A stretch of 41,083 nt of DNA, taken from the NCBI GenBank assembly GCA_021296255.1, contig JAGWAU010000005.1:245981-287063 (forward strand). Reading direction: 5' to 3'. The notes under the pieces were generated by a model. It searched no databases. It saw nothing but the letters and a program-made list of their open reading frames with translations, and was not told the DNA's origin. Made by a program: the position numbers and the translations under genes. How positions within the stretch are numbered: position 1 is the first letter of the stretch; every line of letters starts with the position of its first letter. This document shows, in pieces, positions 33,613 to 41,083 of this stretch. Source of the DNA: Alphaproteobacteria bacterium. Lineage in GTDB: Bacteria > Pseudomonadota > Alphaproteobacteria > UBA2966.

Positions 33613-35106
33613 ATGGAGACATTGCGCCATTACGTGGGCGGGGAATTCGTGGAGGGGGCGGCCGGCCGCTTTGCCGAGGTCGACAATCCGGCGACTGGTG
33701 AACTCTCGGCCAGCGTGCCCTTGGCCACGGCGGCGGACGTCGACGCGGCGGTTTCCGCCGCGTCGGAAGCCTTTCCGGAATGGTCCGCCACCTCTCCGCT
33801 CCGACGGGCCCGCATCATGTTCAAGTTCAAGGCTCTCCTGGACGACAACATGGACGCCCTGGCAAGCATCATCACCGCCGAGCACGGCAAGGTGCACTCC
33901 GATGCCGTGGGTTCGATTGCCCGGGGGCTCGAAGTCGTCGAGTTCGCCTGCGGCATTCCCCATCTGCTGAAGGGCGCGTTCTCCGACAACGTGGCGACGG
34001 GCGTCGATATGTATTCCATGCGTCAGCCCCTGGGGGTATGCGCCGGCATCACGCCGTTCAACTTCCCCGCGATGGTGCCCATGTGGATGTTCCCCGTCTC
34101 CATCGCCTGCGGCAACACGTTCGTTCTGAAGCCTTCGGAGCGCGATCCGTCGGCCGCGAATTTCATGGCCGGGCTGCTTGCGGAGGCAGGGCTGCCGCCG
34201 GGGGTGTTCAACGTCATCCATGGAGACAAGGAGGCCGTCGACGCCATTCTCGGCCATCCGGGCATCTCGGCGGTGAGCTTTGTCGGCTCCACGCCCATCG
34301 CGGAATACGTCTACCGAACCGGTACGGCCTCGGGGAAAAGGGTGCAGGCGCTGGGCGGGGCGAAGAACCACATGGTGGTCATGCCCGACGCGGACATGGA
34401 TCAGGCCACGGACGCGCTCATGGGTGCCGCGTTCGGGTCGGCGGGAGAACGCTGCATGGCCATTTCGGTCGCCGTGGCGGTCGGCGATGCCGGCGATTCC
34501 CTCATGGAACGTCTCGTCCCGCGTGCCCAATCCCTGAAGGTGGGCCCCGGAACGGACAGCGAGTCGGAGATGGGCCCCCTGGTTACCGCTCAGCATCTGG
34601 AGCGTGTACGGGGATACATCGATCTGGGGGTCGAGGAAGGGGCCGACCTCGTGGTCGACGGGCGTGGCTTCACGCTGCAAGGCTACGAGAACGGTCACTT
34701 CATGGGACCGAGCATATTCGACAGCGTGACGCCGGAGATGCGCATTTATCAGGAAGAAATCTTCGGTCCCGTGCTGTCGGTGGTCCGTATGCCGGACTTC
34801 GATTCGGCGCTCAGGATCGTCAACGAGCACGAATACGGAAACGGCGCCGCCATTTTCACCCGCGACGGAGATGCGGCGAGGACGTTCAGCAACGACTGCA
34901 GGATCGGCATGGTCGGCGTCAACGTCCCGATCCCCGTGCCACTCGCCTTCCATAGCTTCGGGGGGTGGAAGCGTTCCCTGTTCGGTGATCTGCACATGCA
35001 CGGCCCCGAGGGCGTGTCGTTTTACACCAAACTCAAAACCATCACCTCGCGCTGGCCCACGGGCATGCGCAAAGGTGCCGAGTACGTCATGCCGGTGATG
35101 AGATAG
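33613..35106 (+). CDS. mmsA: CoA-acylating methylmalonate-semialdehyde dehydrogenase
   Basis: This is a 497-residue aldehyde dehydrogenase of the CoA-dependent MMSDH type. It converts (methyl)malonate semialdehyde to propionyl- or acetyl-CoA with release of CO2 in valine, inositol and beta-alanine breakdown. Hallmarks are [10 protein letters not shown] at the N-terminus, [16 protein letters not shown] (146-161), nucleophile Cys281 in [12 protein letters not shown], and LGGAKNH (248-253) where other ALDHs carry the general-base Glu. ATG 33613 follows GGGAGGAAGCCGAGAC. With ald it suggests a beta-alanine or omega-amino-acid route in which a pyruvate-dependent aminotransferase forms alanine plus malonate semialdehyde; that aminotransferase is not in the window. 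Confidence 0.95.
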   Translation: METLRHYVGGEFVEGAAGRFAEVDNPATGELSASVPLATAADVDAAVSAASEAFPEWSATSPLRRARIMFKFKALLDDNMDALASIITAEHGKVHSDAVGSIARGLEVVEFACGIPHLLKGAFSDNVATGVDMYSMRQPLGVCAGITPFNFPAMVPMWMFPVSIACGNTFVLKPSERDPSAANFMAGLLAEAGLPPGVFNVIHGDKEAVDAILGHPGISAVSFVGSTPIAEYVYRTGTASGKRVQALGGAKNHMVVMPDADMDQATDALMGAAFGSAGERCMAISVAVAVGDAGDSLMERLVPRAQSLKVGPGTDSESEMGPLVTAQHLERVRGYIDLGVEEGADLVVDGRGFTLQGYENGHFMGPSIFDSVTPEMRIYQEEIFGPVLSVVRMPDFDSALRIVNEHEYGNGAAIFTRDGDAARTFSNDCRIGMVGVNVPIPVPLAFHSFGGWKRSLFGDLHMHGPEGVSFYTKLKTITSRWPTGMRKGAEYVMPVMR

Positions 35107-35212
35107 GGATCGGCTTGCGCCGGGAAAGGTCGGGTCCGCGGGGTCGTACCTGATCCGTACTGGTATGCCGGAGGGAAATCCGGCCGTCGATGCTTGGTCG
35201 TCAAAGCCGGCT

Positions 35213-35671
35213 TCAGGCGTAGTCGAGGGGCAAAGACGTCGTGTACTTGATCTGCTCCATCGCAAAACTGGAACTGACATCCGACAGATCGATCACTTCG
35301 ATGAGGCGTTGATAGAACGAATCGTAGGCGGCGATGTCGGGTACGACGACGCGCAGCAGATAGTCGATCTCGCCACTCATACGGTAGAACTCGACCACTT
35401 CCGGAAAGTCCGCGACGGCGCCCGCGAACTTCTTCAGCCACGCCGCCGTGTGCTGGTCGGTCCGGACAGAGACGAATACGGTTACACCGCAATTCAATTT
35501 GGCGCCATCCAGCAGCGCCACGCGCTTCCGGATCACGCCAGCCTCTTCCAGTTTCTGAATCCTTCTCCAGCAGGGTGTCGATGAGAGCCCGACACGCTTG
35601 GCGATATCCGCGAGGGGAAGGGTCGCGTCTTCCTGCAGGCAGGCGAGGATCTTCAGATCGATAGCGTCCAC
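35213..35671 (-). CDS. Lrp/AsnC-family transcriptional regulator
   Basis: This is a 152-residue regulator with an N-terminal HTH (LADIAKRVGLSSTPCWRRIQKLEEAGVI, about 19-46) and a C-terminal RAM ligand domain (VFVSVRTDQHTAAWL to the stretch VVEFYRMSGEIDYLLRVVVPDI). These proteins form octamers that sense amino acids, often alanine or leucine. The start is GTG 35671, preceded by TGAGG. It converges on ald-mmsA, and its own promoter region holds two AT-rich dyads at 35720-35733 and 35748-35761. Control of ald is plausible, inferred from neighbourhood. Confidence 0.92.
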   Translation of the reverse strand: MDAIDLKILACLQEDATLPLADIAKRVGLSSTPCWRRIQKLEEAGVIRKRVALLDGAKLNCGVTVFVSVRTDQHTAAWLKKFAGAVADFPEVVEFYRMSGEIDYLLRVVVPDIAAYDSFYQRLIEVIDLSDVSSSFAMEQIKYTTSLPLDYA

Positions 35672-35719
35672 GGGACCTCAACGTTTATTGGAATTGGATT
35701 TCTAAATCCTCAGGATATC

Positions 35720-35761
35720 GAAAAATCATTTTCCATATCTATCAAATCATTTCGAAAAATG
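35720..35761. promoter_or_regulatory. Two AT-rich dyads upstream of lrp-like gene
   Basis: GAAAA-ATCA-TTTTC (35720-35733) and CATTT-CGAA-AAATG (35748-35761) are perfect 5-4-5 inverted repeats whose centres are 28 bp apart, inside a strongly AT-rich block (about 35680-35795). Their size matches Lrp-family sites. A possible rightward promoter for the next gene is TTGCCC (35795-35800) and TATCCG (35818-35823), 17 bp apart. Confidence 0.5.
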
Positions 35762-35897
35762 TGAAAATTTTTTAATATCGGATGACAATTTCCATTGCCC
35801 GCACGAGCGGATCGGCGTATCCGAACCATGTAGAGTCGAGGCCGTGACATGGCGGCCGAGGCGCCATACGATGGAAGCCAATCAAGGGAGGAGCGAA

Positions 35898-36176
35898 ATG
35901 CCGAGGTACATTATAGAGCGAGACATTCCGGAGATCGGAAGCGCCGAACGCGAGCAATTGCGGGAGGCCGCGAAGAAGTCAAACGAAGTTTTGCGTCAAC
36001 TCGGCCCGGGAATCCAATGGGTCGAATCCTACGTGGCGGGCGACAAGACCTTCTGCGTCTACTTGGCCGACAGCGAGGAGCTGATCCACAAGCACGCCGA
36101 GATCAGCGGTTTCCCCGCCACCAAGGTGACCGAAATCCGCAAGATGATCGACCCGACGACGGAACGCGCGGCCTGA
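35898..36176 (+). CDS. DUF4242-type small protein
   Basis: This is a 92-residue protein matching the DUF4242 (nickel-responsive/SCO4226-like ferredoxin-fold) family by its start PRYIIERDIPEIG. The segments QWVESYVAGDKTFCVYLADSEELIHKHAEISGFPATKVTEI also fit. Some members bind nickel; the His/Glu cluster IHKHAE could contribute. Function is unknown. ATG 35898 follows GGGAGGAGCGAA, a strong site. It is divergent from the lrp-like gene and 128 bases ahead of the luciferase-like gene; a GGGGCC/GGCCCC hairpin at 36210-36234 lies between them without a T-run. Confidence 0.8.
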   Translation: MPRYIIERDIPEIGSAEREQLREAAKKSNEVLRQLGPGIQWVESYVAGDKTFCVYLADSEELIHKHAEISGFPATKVTEIRKMIDPTTERAA

Positions 36177-36304
36177 TCTCGGCCTGAACCCGATCGCTGC
36201 AATCGCGGCGGGGCCATTGGGATCGAGCGGCCCCCGGTTTGCTTGAGCGGGGTTTCCAATGGATCCTTCGGCTCCCCTCGAACGCAGGCATTGAGGTTCA
36301 CGCG

Positions 36305-37549
36305 ATGAAGGTCCTCTGGTTTCATCTGATGCCCTATACGGAGTTGCCCGACGATTTCCGGGACAACCACCATTCCGTGTGGGTCGATATCGACTCCACG
36401 CTGTTCGACCCGCAGCGCGCACATCAGATGTACAACGATTTCTTCGATGAACTGGAGTTCGCGGCCGATGTCGGATTCGACGGTGTCTGCGTCAACGAGC
36501 ACCACAACAACGGGTACGGCCTCATGCCGTCACCCAACCTGGTCGGTTCGGCTCTCGCGCGGGCGACCACGGACGCGGCCATTCTCATCCTCGGAAACTC
36601 TCTCGCTCTCTACAACCCGCCGCTTCGCGTCGCTGAAGAAATGGCGATGATCGATTGCATTTCCGGCGGCCGAATGATCGCGGGCTTTCCCATCGGCACG
36701 CCGATGGACACCTGTTTCGCCTATGGCCAGAACCCGAGCACGTTGCGCCAGCGCTATCTCGAAGCCCACGACGTCATCATGCGCGCGTGGCGGGAGGAGG
36801 ACGTCTTTTCGTTCAACGGCCGTTTCAACCAGCTGCGTTACGTGAATATCTGGCCCCGCCCCGTTCAAAAGCCGCATCCTCCGGTCTGGATTCCGGGCGG
36901 CGGCGCCAACGAAACCCTGCGCTGGTGCGTCGACAACGACTACGTGTTCTGCGCGCTGTCCTACTTCGGCTATGACGCAGCCCAGGGCGTTCTCGACGCC
37001 TACAAGCGCGAGACCGACGCTGGCGGAAAGGAACAGAATCCGTTCCGCTCCGGCTATCTTCAGTTCGTCGGAGTCGCGGAGACGCATGCCGAAGCAGAGC
37101 GGATTTATCGCGAACCGGCTGAGTATTTCTACGCGCGCTGCCTCCATCTCTATCCCGGGTTTACCGACGCTCCGGGGTACCGCACCGAGTCGACCATCCG
37201 CCGTCAAATCGCCGCCGCGCGCCCCGGCGGCGGCGTCGCCGCCCTCGGCACCATGGGTGCGCCGAAGCTGGAAGACATCGTCGAGCGTGGCTATCTCGTG
37301 CTGGGCGAACCGGACGAGGTGGCCGACCGTCTTCGGGAGATCGCCGAGGATCTCAACGTCGGGAACCTGATGACGCTCCTGCAGTTCGGCAACATGGATC
37401 GGGATACGGCCAACTACAACACGCACCTCTTCGCGCAGCGTGTCATGCCCCAGATCTCCGGCTTGTTCGAAGACGAGTGGGAACACCACTGGTGGCCGAA
37501 CCCCATGCCGCGGCAGAAGCGGACCTTGCCGCAGGCGGTCGCGGTATGA
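36305..37549 (+). CDS. Luciferase-like (LLM class) flavin-dependent oxidoreductase
   Basis: This is a 414-residue TIM-barrel monooxygenase of the bacterial-luciferase superfamily, using reduced FMN or F420. Family segments are FAADVGFDGVCVNEHHNNGYGLMPSPNLV (about 54-82), ILILGNSLALYNPPLRVAEEMAMID and GRMIAGFPIG. The later FNGRFNQLRYVNIWPRPVQKPHPPVWIPGGG is typical of alkane-sulfonate/luciferase-type enzymes. ATG 36305 was chosen at the conserved start MKVLWFHLMPYTELP; TGAGG lies upstream. The stop overlaps the next gene's ATG (ATGA). The substrate is unknown; pairing with two hydrolases suggests oxidation followed by ester or C-C bond hydrolysis. Confidence 0.88.
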   Translation: MKVLWFHLMPYTELPDDFRDNHHSVWVDIDSTLFDPQRAHQMYNDFFDELEFAADVGFDGVCVNEHHNNGYGLMPSPNLVGSALARATTDAAILILGNSLALYNPPLRVAEEMAMIDCISGGRMIAGFPIGTPMDTCFAYGQNPSTLRQRYLEAHDVIMRAWREEDVFSFNGRFNQLRYVNIWPRPVQKPHPPVWIPGGGANETLRWCVDNDYVFCALSYFGYDAAQGVLDAYKRETDAGGKEQNPFRSGYLQFVGVAETHAEAERIYREPAEYFYARCLHLYPGFTDAPGYRTESTIRRQIAAARPGGGVAALGTMGAPKLEDIVERGYLVLGEPDEVADRLREIAEDLNVGNLMTLLQFGNMDRDTANYNTHLFAQRVMPQISGLFEDEWEHHWWPNPMPRQKRTLPQAVAV

Positions 37550-38325
37550 GCGGACCCGAAGAACGGTCGGTCGAGATCAACGGCTTCGCCTGTCGCGTTT
37601 GGGAGAAAGGTATCGGGGAGCCGTTGGGCGTATTGCCCGGCATCGGCGGCGCGCCGCGCTGGACGCCCTTCATGGAGGCATTGAGCGGGACGCGCCGGGT
37701 CGTCGTGCCTTCGTTGCCGGGATTTCCGGGTGCCCTGGGGCACGATATCCTCGATTCCCACCTCGATTGGATGATCGTGGCCCACGAGCTGTTGGTGGGT
37801 GCCGGCCTTGACGGCGCCGACCTTGTGGGTATTTCCGTCGGCGGGGCCGTGGCGGCGGACGCCGCGGCGATCTGGCCGGCGTTCGTGCGGCGCCTCGTTC
37901 TGATTTCGCCGTACGGTCTTTTCGACGAGGACGACCCCGGCGTCGACCCGTTCGCGGTCCGGCCGCCGGACATCGGACAGTGCCTCAGCGCCAATGCCGA
38001 CGCTTACGGGGCCGTATTCGGCGTTCCGGAGAACCGGGATCGGGTCGAATGGCTCGTGACGCTGTCGCGGGCGCAGGAGGCGGCGGCACGTATCCTCTGG
38101 CCTCTTGGCGATACCCGGCTCGCACGGCGCCTCCACCGAGTCCGCGTTCCGACGCTCCTCCTGTGGGGGGACCGGGACCGGGTTATCCCGCGGTCGTACG
38201 CGGACAAGTTCGTCGCAGGCATCGGCGGCGAGACCCGAATCAGGACCATCTCCGATGCCGGCCATCTGGCGGACATCGACCAGCCGGCCGCGGCGTCCGC
38301 GGCAATCCGGGAATTCCTCGATTGA
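37546..38325 (+). CDS. Alpha/beta-fold hydrolase
   Basis: This is a 259-residue hydrolase. The nucleophile elbow is GISVGG with Ser97, the acid region is LLLWGDRDRVIPRSYADKF (about 208-226) and the His is in ISDAGHLADID near residue 246. The oxyanion segment LPGIGGAPRWTPF (30-42) is unusual in lacking the common HG motif. ATG 37546 overlaps the LLM gene stop by 4 bases, so the two are translationally coupled. The substrate is unknown; candidates are esters or C-C cleavage products of the flavin enzyme. Confidence 0.85.
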   Translation: MSGPEERSVEINGFACRVWEKGIGEPLGVLPGIGGAPRWTPFMEALSGTRRVVVPSLPGFPGALGHDILDSHLDWMIVAHELLVGAGLDGADLVGISVGGAVAADAAAIWPAFVRRLVLISPYGLFDEDDPGVDPFAVRPPDIGQCLSANADAYGAVFGVPENRDRVEWLVTLSRAQEAAARILWPLGDTRLARRLHRVRVPTLLLWGDRDRVIPRSYADKFVAGIGGETRIRTISDAGHLADIDQPAAASAAIREFLD

Positions 38326-38338
38326 AGAAGGGATCGCC

Positions 38339-39280
38339 ATGACCGGCCTCCATCCACAGGCGAAAGCGTTGATCGAAGCGGCGACGGCCGCCGATCTGCC
38401 ACCCTGGCATACGATGCCGGTAGAGGAGGCACGCGCCGCGTTTCGAAGCCGGCAGGTGCCGGCACAAGGAGAGCCGCCGCCGGTGGGGCAGGTGACCGAC
38501 CGGATGCTTGAGGTGTCGGACCGACACATCCCGGCGCGTGTCTATCGCCCGACGGGCCGGGATGGCGTGAAGCTCCCTGTCTACGTCCATTTCCACGGCG
38601 GCGGCTGGGTGTTCGGCGACCTCGACAGCCATGACATCCCCTGCCGCTATCTTTGCATACAGTCCGACGCCCTCGTGATCTCGGTAGACTACCGATTGGC
38701 GCCGGAACACCCGTACCCCGCCGCGCTCGATGACGCGTGGGAGTCCCTCCGCTGGGTCGCGGCCAACGGTGACGCGCTGGACGCGGACACGAGTCGCTTG
38801 GCCGTGGGCGGTGACTCTGCGGGCGGCACTCTTGCCGCGACCGTCTGTCGGCGGGCCCGCGACGAAGGCGGGCCGGACATCCGGCTCCAGGTGTTGATCT
38901 ACCCCGTGACCGACATGACCTTGTCGCTGCCGTCCATGACCGAACTGGCGGAGGGCTACAATCTCACCCGTGCCGCCATGGAGTGGTTCCGGGATCTGTA
39001 TCTGCCCGACGACGCATCTCGGACGGACCCCGACGCGTCCCCGTTGTTCGCGGAGGATTTGAGTGGGCTGCCGCCGGCCCTTGTTGTCGCGGCCGGCTTC
39101 GATCCCCTGCGGGATGACGCCAAGGCCTATGCCGACGCCTTGACGGCTGCGGGGGTCGCGACCGAGCACGTCTGTTATGGCGGGATGATCCACGGTTTTC
39201 TGAACATGCCGGCCGTCCTGGACGACGGCCGCGAAGCGACCAAGCGGGCGGCCCGATCGATCAAGAGCGCCCTGAACTGA
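38339..39280 (+). CDS. GDXG/hormone-sensitive-lipase family esterase
   Basis: This is a 313-residue carboxylesterase of bacterial family IV. The oxyanion motif HGGG is at 86-89 (YVHFHGGGWVFGD), the nucleophile Ser160 is in GGDSAGG, the acid is Asp255 in GFDPLRDD and the base is His285 in MIHGFLN. DYRLAPEHPYPAALDD (117-132) is a clear signature. ATG 38339 lies 13 bases after the previous stop, with GAAGAAGGGA as ribosome-binding site. It ends the rightward set, and its likely role is hydrolysis of a small ester generated by the upstream enzymes. Confidence 0.92.
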   Translation: MTGLHPQAKALIEAATAADLPPWHTMPVEEARAAFRSRQVPAQGEPPPVGQVTDRMLEVSDRHIPARVYRPTGRDGVKLPVYVHFHGGGWVFGDLDSHDIPCRYLCIQSDALVISVDYRLAPEHPYPAALDDAWESLRWVAANGDALDADTSRLAVGGDSAGGTLAATVCRRARDEGGPDIRLQVLIYPVTDMTLSLPSMTELAEGYNLTRAAMEWFRDLYLPDDASRTDPDASPLFAEDLSGLPPALVVAAGFDPLRDDAKAYADALTAAGVATEHVCYGGMIHGFLNMPAVLDDGREATKRAARSIKSALN

Positions 39281-39628
39281 TCCACGGAAACGGGCGCATC
39301 ACCCGGCACCCCGCAACCATGGCGGTTCAGATTGGGGGCTCGCTACGGCCAGGACCGACATTCGATCAAAGTTTCTGTCTAATTCGCCGCAATCCTTTGT
39401 TTTACCTGAAGAATATTCGGAAACCGCAGGATTTTCTCCTCGGTCTCTCCAGTCATACCGTCAGTGTCCGCGCCGATCCAGCCTCAAGCCTCTCGATCCG
39501 CTCGTCGGCCGCGCGCCGCGCGGCAGGACCATCGGAGCATCGCGTCGTTCAATCCATCGAAGGTCGCGCCCTCGACCGAGCCGCCGCGATAACGGCCGAA
39601 TCCCGGCTTCCGCAGGCTGCGCCGAGCC
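39281..39628. other. Gap with possible degraded coding remnant
   Basis: This is 348 bp without a complete gene. Between about 39487 and 39630 the minus strand reads a protein-like stretch (FGRYRGGSVEGATFDGLND, then AMLRWSC) bounded by stops and without a start. It may be the tail of a decayed gene downstream of the zinc-transport genes. I cannot assign a family. Confidence 0.3.
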
Positions 39629-40607
39629 TTACGAAGTCAGCGCCTGCGCGAGCGTCGTCGCGTTGTGCCGCATCATGTCGAGGTAGGTCGGTGCCGACAG
39701 CGCGCCAGGATAGAGCGTGCCGCCGATGGCGGCTCCGGTCTCGTCGGCGATGCGGCTCAGGAGGCGCGGATCGCCAATGTTCTCGATGAAGACGGCGCGA
39801 ATGCCCCCATCGCGGATCTGCCGGATGAGGCGGGCGACATCCTTTGCGGACGCCTCCGACTCGGTGCTGAGCCCCTGCGGCGCGATGAATGCAAGCCCGT
39901 AGTCGCGACCGAAATACCGGAACGCGTCGTGCGAGGTAACGACGGTGCGGCGGTCGGCCGGCAGGCTCGCCACGATCTCGCGGATTTCTGAATCGAGAGT
40001 TTCGATCTCAGCCGCATAGGCCTCACGATTCCAGTGGAACACGCCGGCATTCCCCGGATCGGCCTTGGCGAGCGCCTCGGTGATGTTGTCCACATAAACC
40101 GCTGCATTGCGGAGGCTCTGCCATGCATGGGGGTCGAAAGCGCCATGATGATCGTGGTCGTGGCCTGCCTCAGCACGCGCCTCGTGGTCGTGATCGTGGT
40201 CATGCCCGGCCTCTTCGGCGTGGACTTCGAGGCTGCCGCCGTGATCGTGCTCGTCGTCGAACGCGATCGGCTCGATCCCGTCGGTTGCCACTACGCGTAT
40301 GCCATCGAAATCGGAGGCGTCGATCAGACGGTCCAGCCAGCCTTCGAACTGAAGCCCGTTGACGACGAGAATCGCTGACGGCCCGCGCAGCGGCGGGGGT
40401 CGGCTGGTAAACGTGCGTATCCCCGTCGGGACCGACGAGCGTCGTGACGGCGACGTGCTCTCCGCCGATGCGCTTCACCATGTCGCCGAGGATCGAGAAG
40501 GTGGCGACCACCGGGATCGGTTTGTCGGACCGTGCGACGGCCGGAGCGGCGAGCGACACGGCGAAGACGGCGGTGGCGGATATCAGAAGCGCTCTGCGGG
40601 CGAGCAT
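39629..40607 (-). pseudogene. Zinc ABC transporter substrate-binding protein (ZnuA/AztC-like), frameshifted
   Basis: This is a cluster A-I metal-binding protein of about 325 residues if repaired. The first frame gives a signal peptide (cleavage near APAVA, residue 25), then VVATFSILGDMVKRIGG and the metal-His motif DGDTHVYQPTP. After AVSDS (about 40370) the coding continues in another frame: ILVVNGLQFEGWLDRL, a His-rich zinc loop (GHDHDHDHE, GHDHDHHG), DPHAWQSLRNA and SHDAFRYFGRDYGL. The end PTYLDMMRHN resembles AztC-type proteins. The shift lies at about 40368-40380. ATG 40607 follows AAGGAGTTCCG. It is 11 bases after the permease gene. Real decay and a sequence error are both possible. Confidence 0.82.
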
Positions 40608-40618
40608 CGGAACTCCTT

Positions 40619-41083
40619 TCAGGCTTCGAGATAGCGGCGCGGGAGGGCCCGCCCGGCGAGACCGCCCACCGGTCCGAAGACCAGCGACAGAGCGTAGCCG
40701 AGACCCGCGACAAGGATGATCGCCGGCCCGGACGGCAGGCTGAAGTGGTAGGAGAGAAGAAGGCCGATCAGGCTCGAGAGCATCGCAACCGAGATCGCGA
40801 CGGCGATCAGCGCGCGGCGGCGGCGGGAAGGATCATGATGCCGACGGCCATCAGCGTGCCGAGCGCGTGAAAGCCGGCCACGAGGTTCAGCACGACGAGG
40901 GCAAGAAACGCGAAATGCGTCATGGCGCTGAGCCCGCTCACCGAGCGCAGGAACTGCGGATCCGCGCATTCGAGCACGAGTGGCCGGAACAGGGCCGCGA
41001 GCGCGAAGACCGAAACGGTCGCGATGGAACAGAGCAGAGTCAGAGCGGCGTCGTCGAGCGCGAGCACGGTCCCGAAGAGCACG
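40619..41083 (-). pseudogene. Zinc ABC transporter permease (ZnuB/AztB-like), partial and frameshifted
   Basis: This is the C-terminal part of a metal ABC permease; the gene runs off the right edge. The first frame reads FGTVLALDD, a helix LLCSIATVSVFALAALF, then LVAGFHALGTLMAVGIMILPAAAAR and stops near 40807. The other frame takes over at about 40815 with ALIAVAISVAMLSSLIGLLLSYHFSLPSGPAIILVAGLGYALS. About six or seven residues that normally join these parts seem missing, so a deletion of 3n+1 bases within the GCC/GCG-rich stretch near 40810-40830 is likely. It should form the channel for the adjacent binding protein. Confidence 0.78.

Noticed and set aside
35167..35184. GCCGG/CCGGC hairpin between mmsA and the Lrp gene as a terminator
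   Set aside because: The stem is only 5 bp and no T-run follows on either strand.
36210..36234. GGGGCC/GGCCCC hairpin as a terminator after the DUF4242 gene
   Set aside because: It lacks a T-run, and the following gene is probably cotranscribed.

Overview
The window is high-GC DNA, probably from a free-living alphaproteobacterium. The evidence is the gene content: a Liv-type ABC cassette, a DmdA/GcvT-like protein next to a dimethylglycine-dehydrogenase-like flavoprotein, an MlotiK1-like potassium channel, two EamA exporters and a large acyl-CoA catabolic cluster. I see no rRNA, tRNA, CRISPR array, transposase or phage gene. It reads as chromosomal metabolic territory with dense, often overlapping gene strings.

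Left part (1-9.6 kb). A PPOX-type flavoprotein and a small ABM-domain monooxygenase face each other. A 6-TM potassium channel with a C-terminal cyclic-nucleotide-binding domain is divergent from a five-gene branched-chain-amino-acid-type ABC importer (periplasmic binding protein, LivH, LivM, LivG, LivF). An EamA-family exporter follows LivF directly. A leftward CcdA-like thiol-disulfide transporter closes the block.

C1/methyl-transfer block (9.9-13.9 kb, leftward). An 804-residue FAD oxidoreductase/GcvT fusion (dimethylglycine/sarcosine dehydrogenase type) lies upstream of a DMSP-demethylase-like GcvT-fold protein. Between them is a striking array of 20-bp tandem repeats carrying TGTC-N3-GACA dyads, next to a second 14-bp tandem repeat.

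Acyl-CoA catabolic block (14.1-27.3 kb, rightward). Its order is AidB-like acyl-CoA dehydrogenase, thiolase, FadN-type HAD/ECH fusion, FadE-like acyl-CoA dehydrogenase, class III CoA-transferase, an unknown two-TM protein, a second thiolase and a FadB-type ECH/HAD fusion. A TetR regulator with a dyad-rich promoter region converges on it. The cluster holds two complete hydratase/dehydrogenase/thiolase sets with opposite domain orders and no acyl-CoA ligase.

Right part (27.7-41 kb). A leftward overlapping operon encodes a subfamily-I-like haloalkane dehalogenase, an EamA transporter and a hotdog thioesterase. A 63-residue membrane protein follows, bracketed by a very strong hairpin and a classic terminator. 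Next come a frameshifted Rieske oxygenase, alanine dehydrogenase plus methylmalonate-semialdehyde dehydrogenase with a convergent Lrp regulator, and a rightward set (DUF4242, luciferase-like oxidoreductase, two alpha/beta hydrolases). The window ends in a zinc ABC transporter whose binding protein and permease are both frameshifted. Three disrupted genes within 10 kb suggest either sequence errors or ongoing gene decay at this end.

No single wholly new system is proven here. The best leads are the operator array at 11.2 kb, the hairpin/mini-protein unit at 30.2-30.6 kb, the unknown membrane protein inside the beta-oxidation string, and the 41-codon coupled ORF in front of the flavoprotein.
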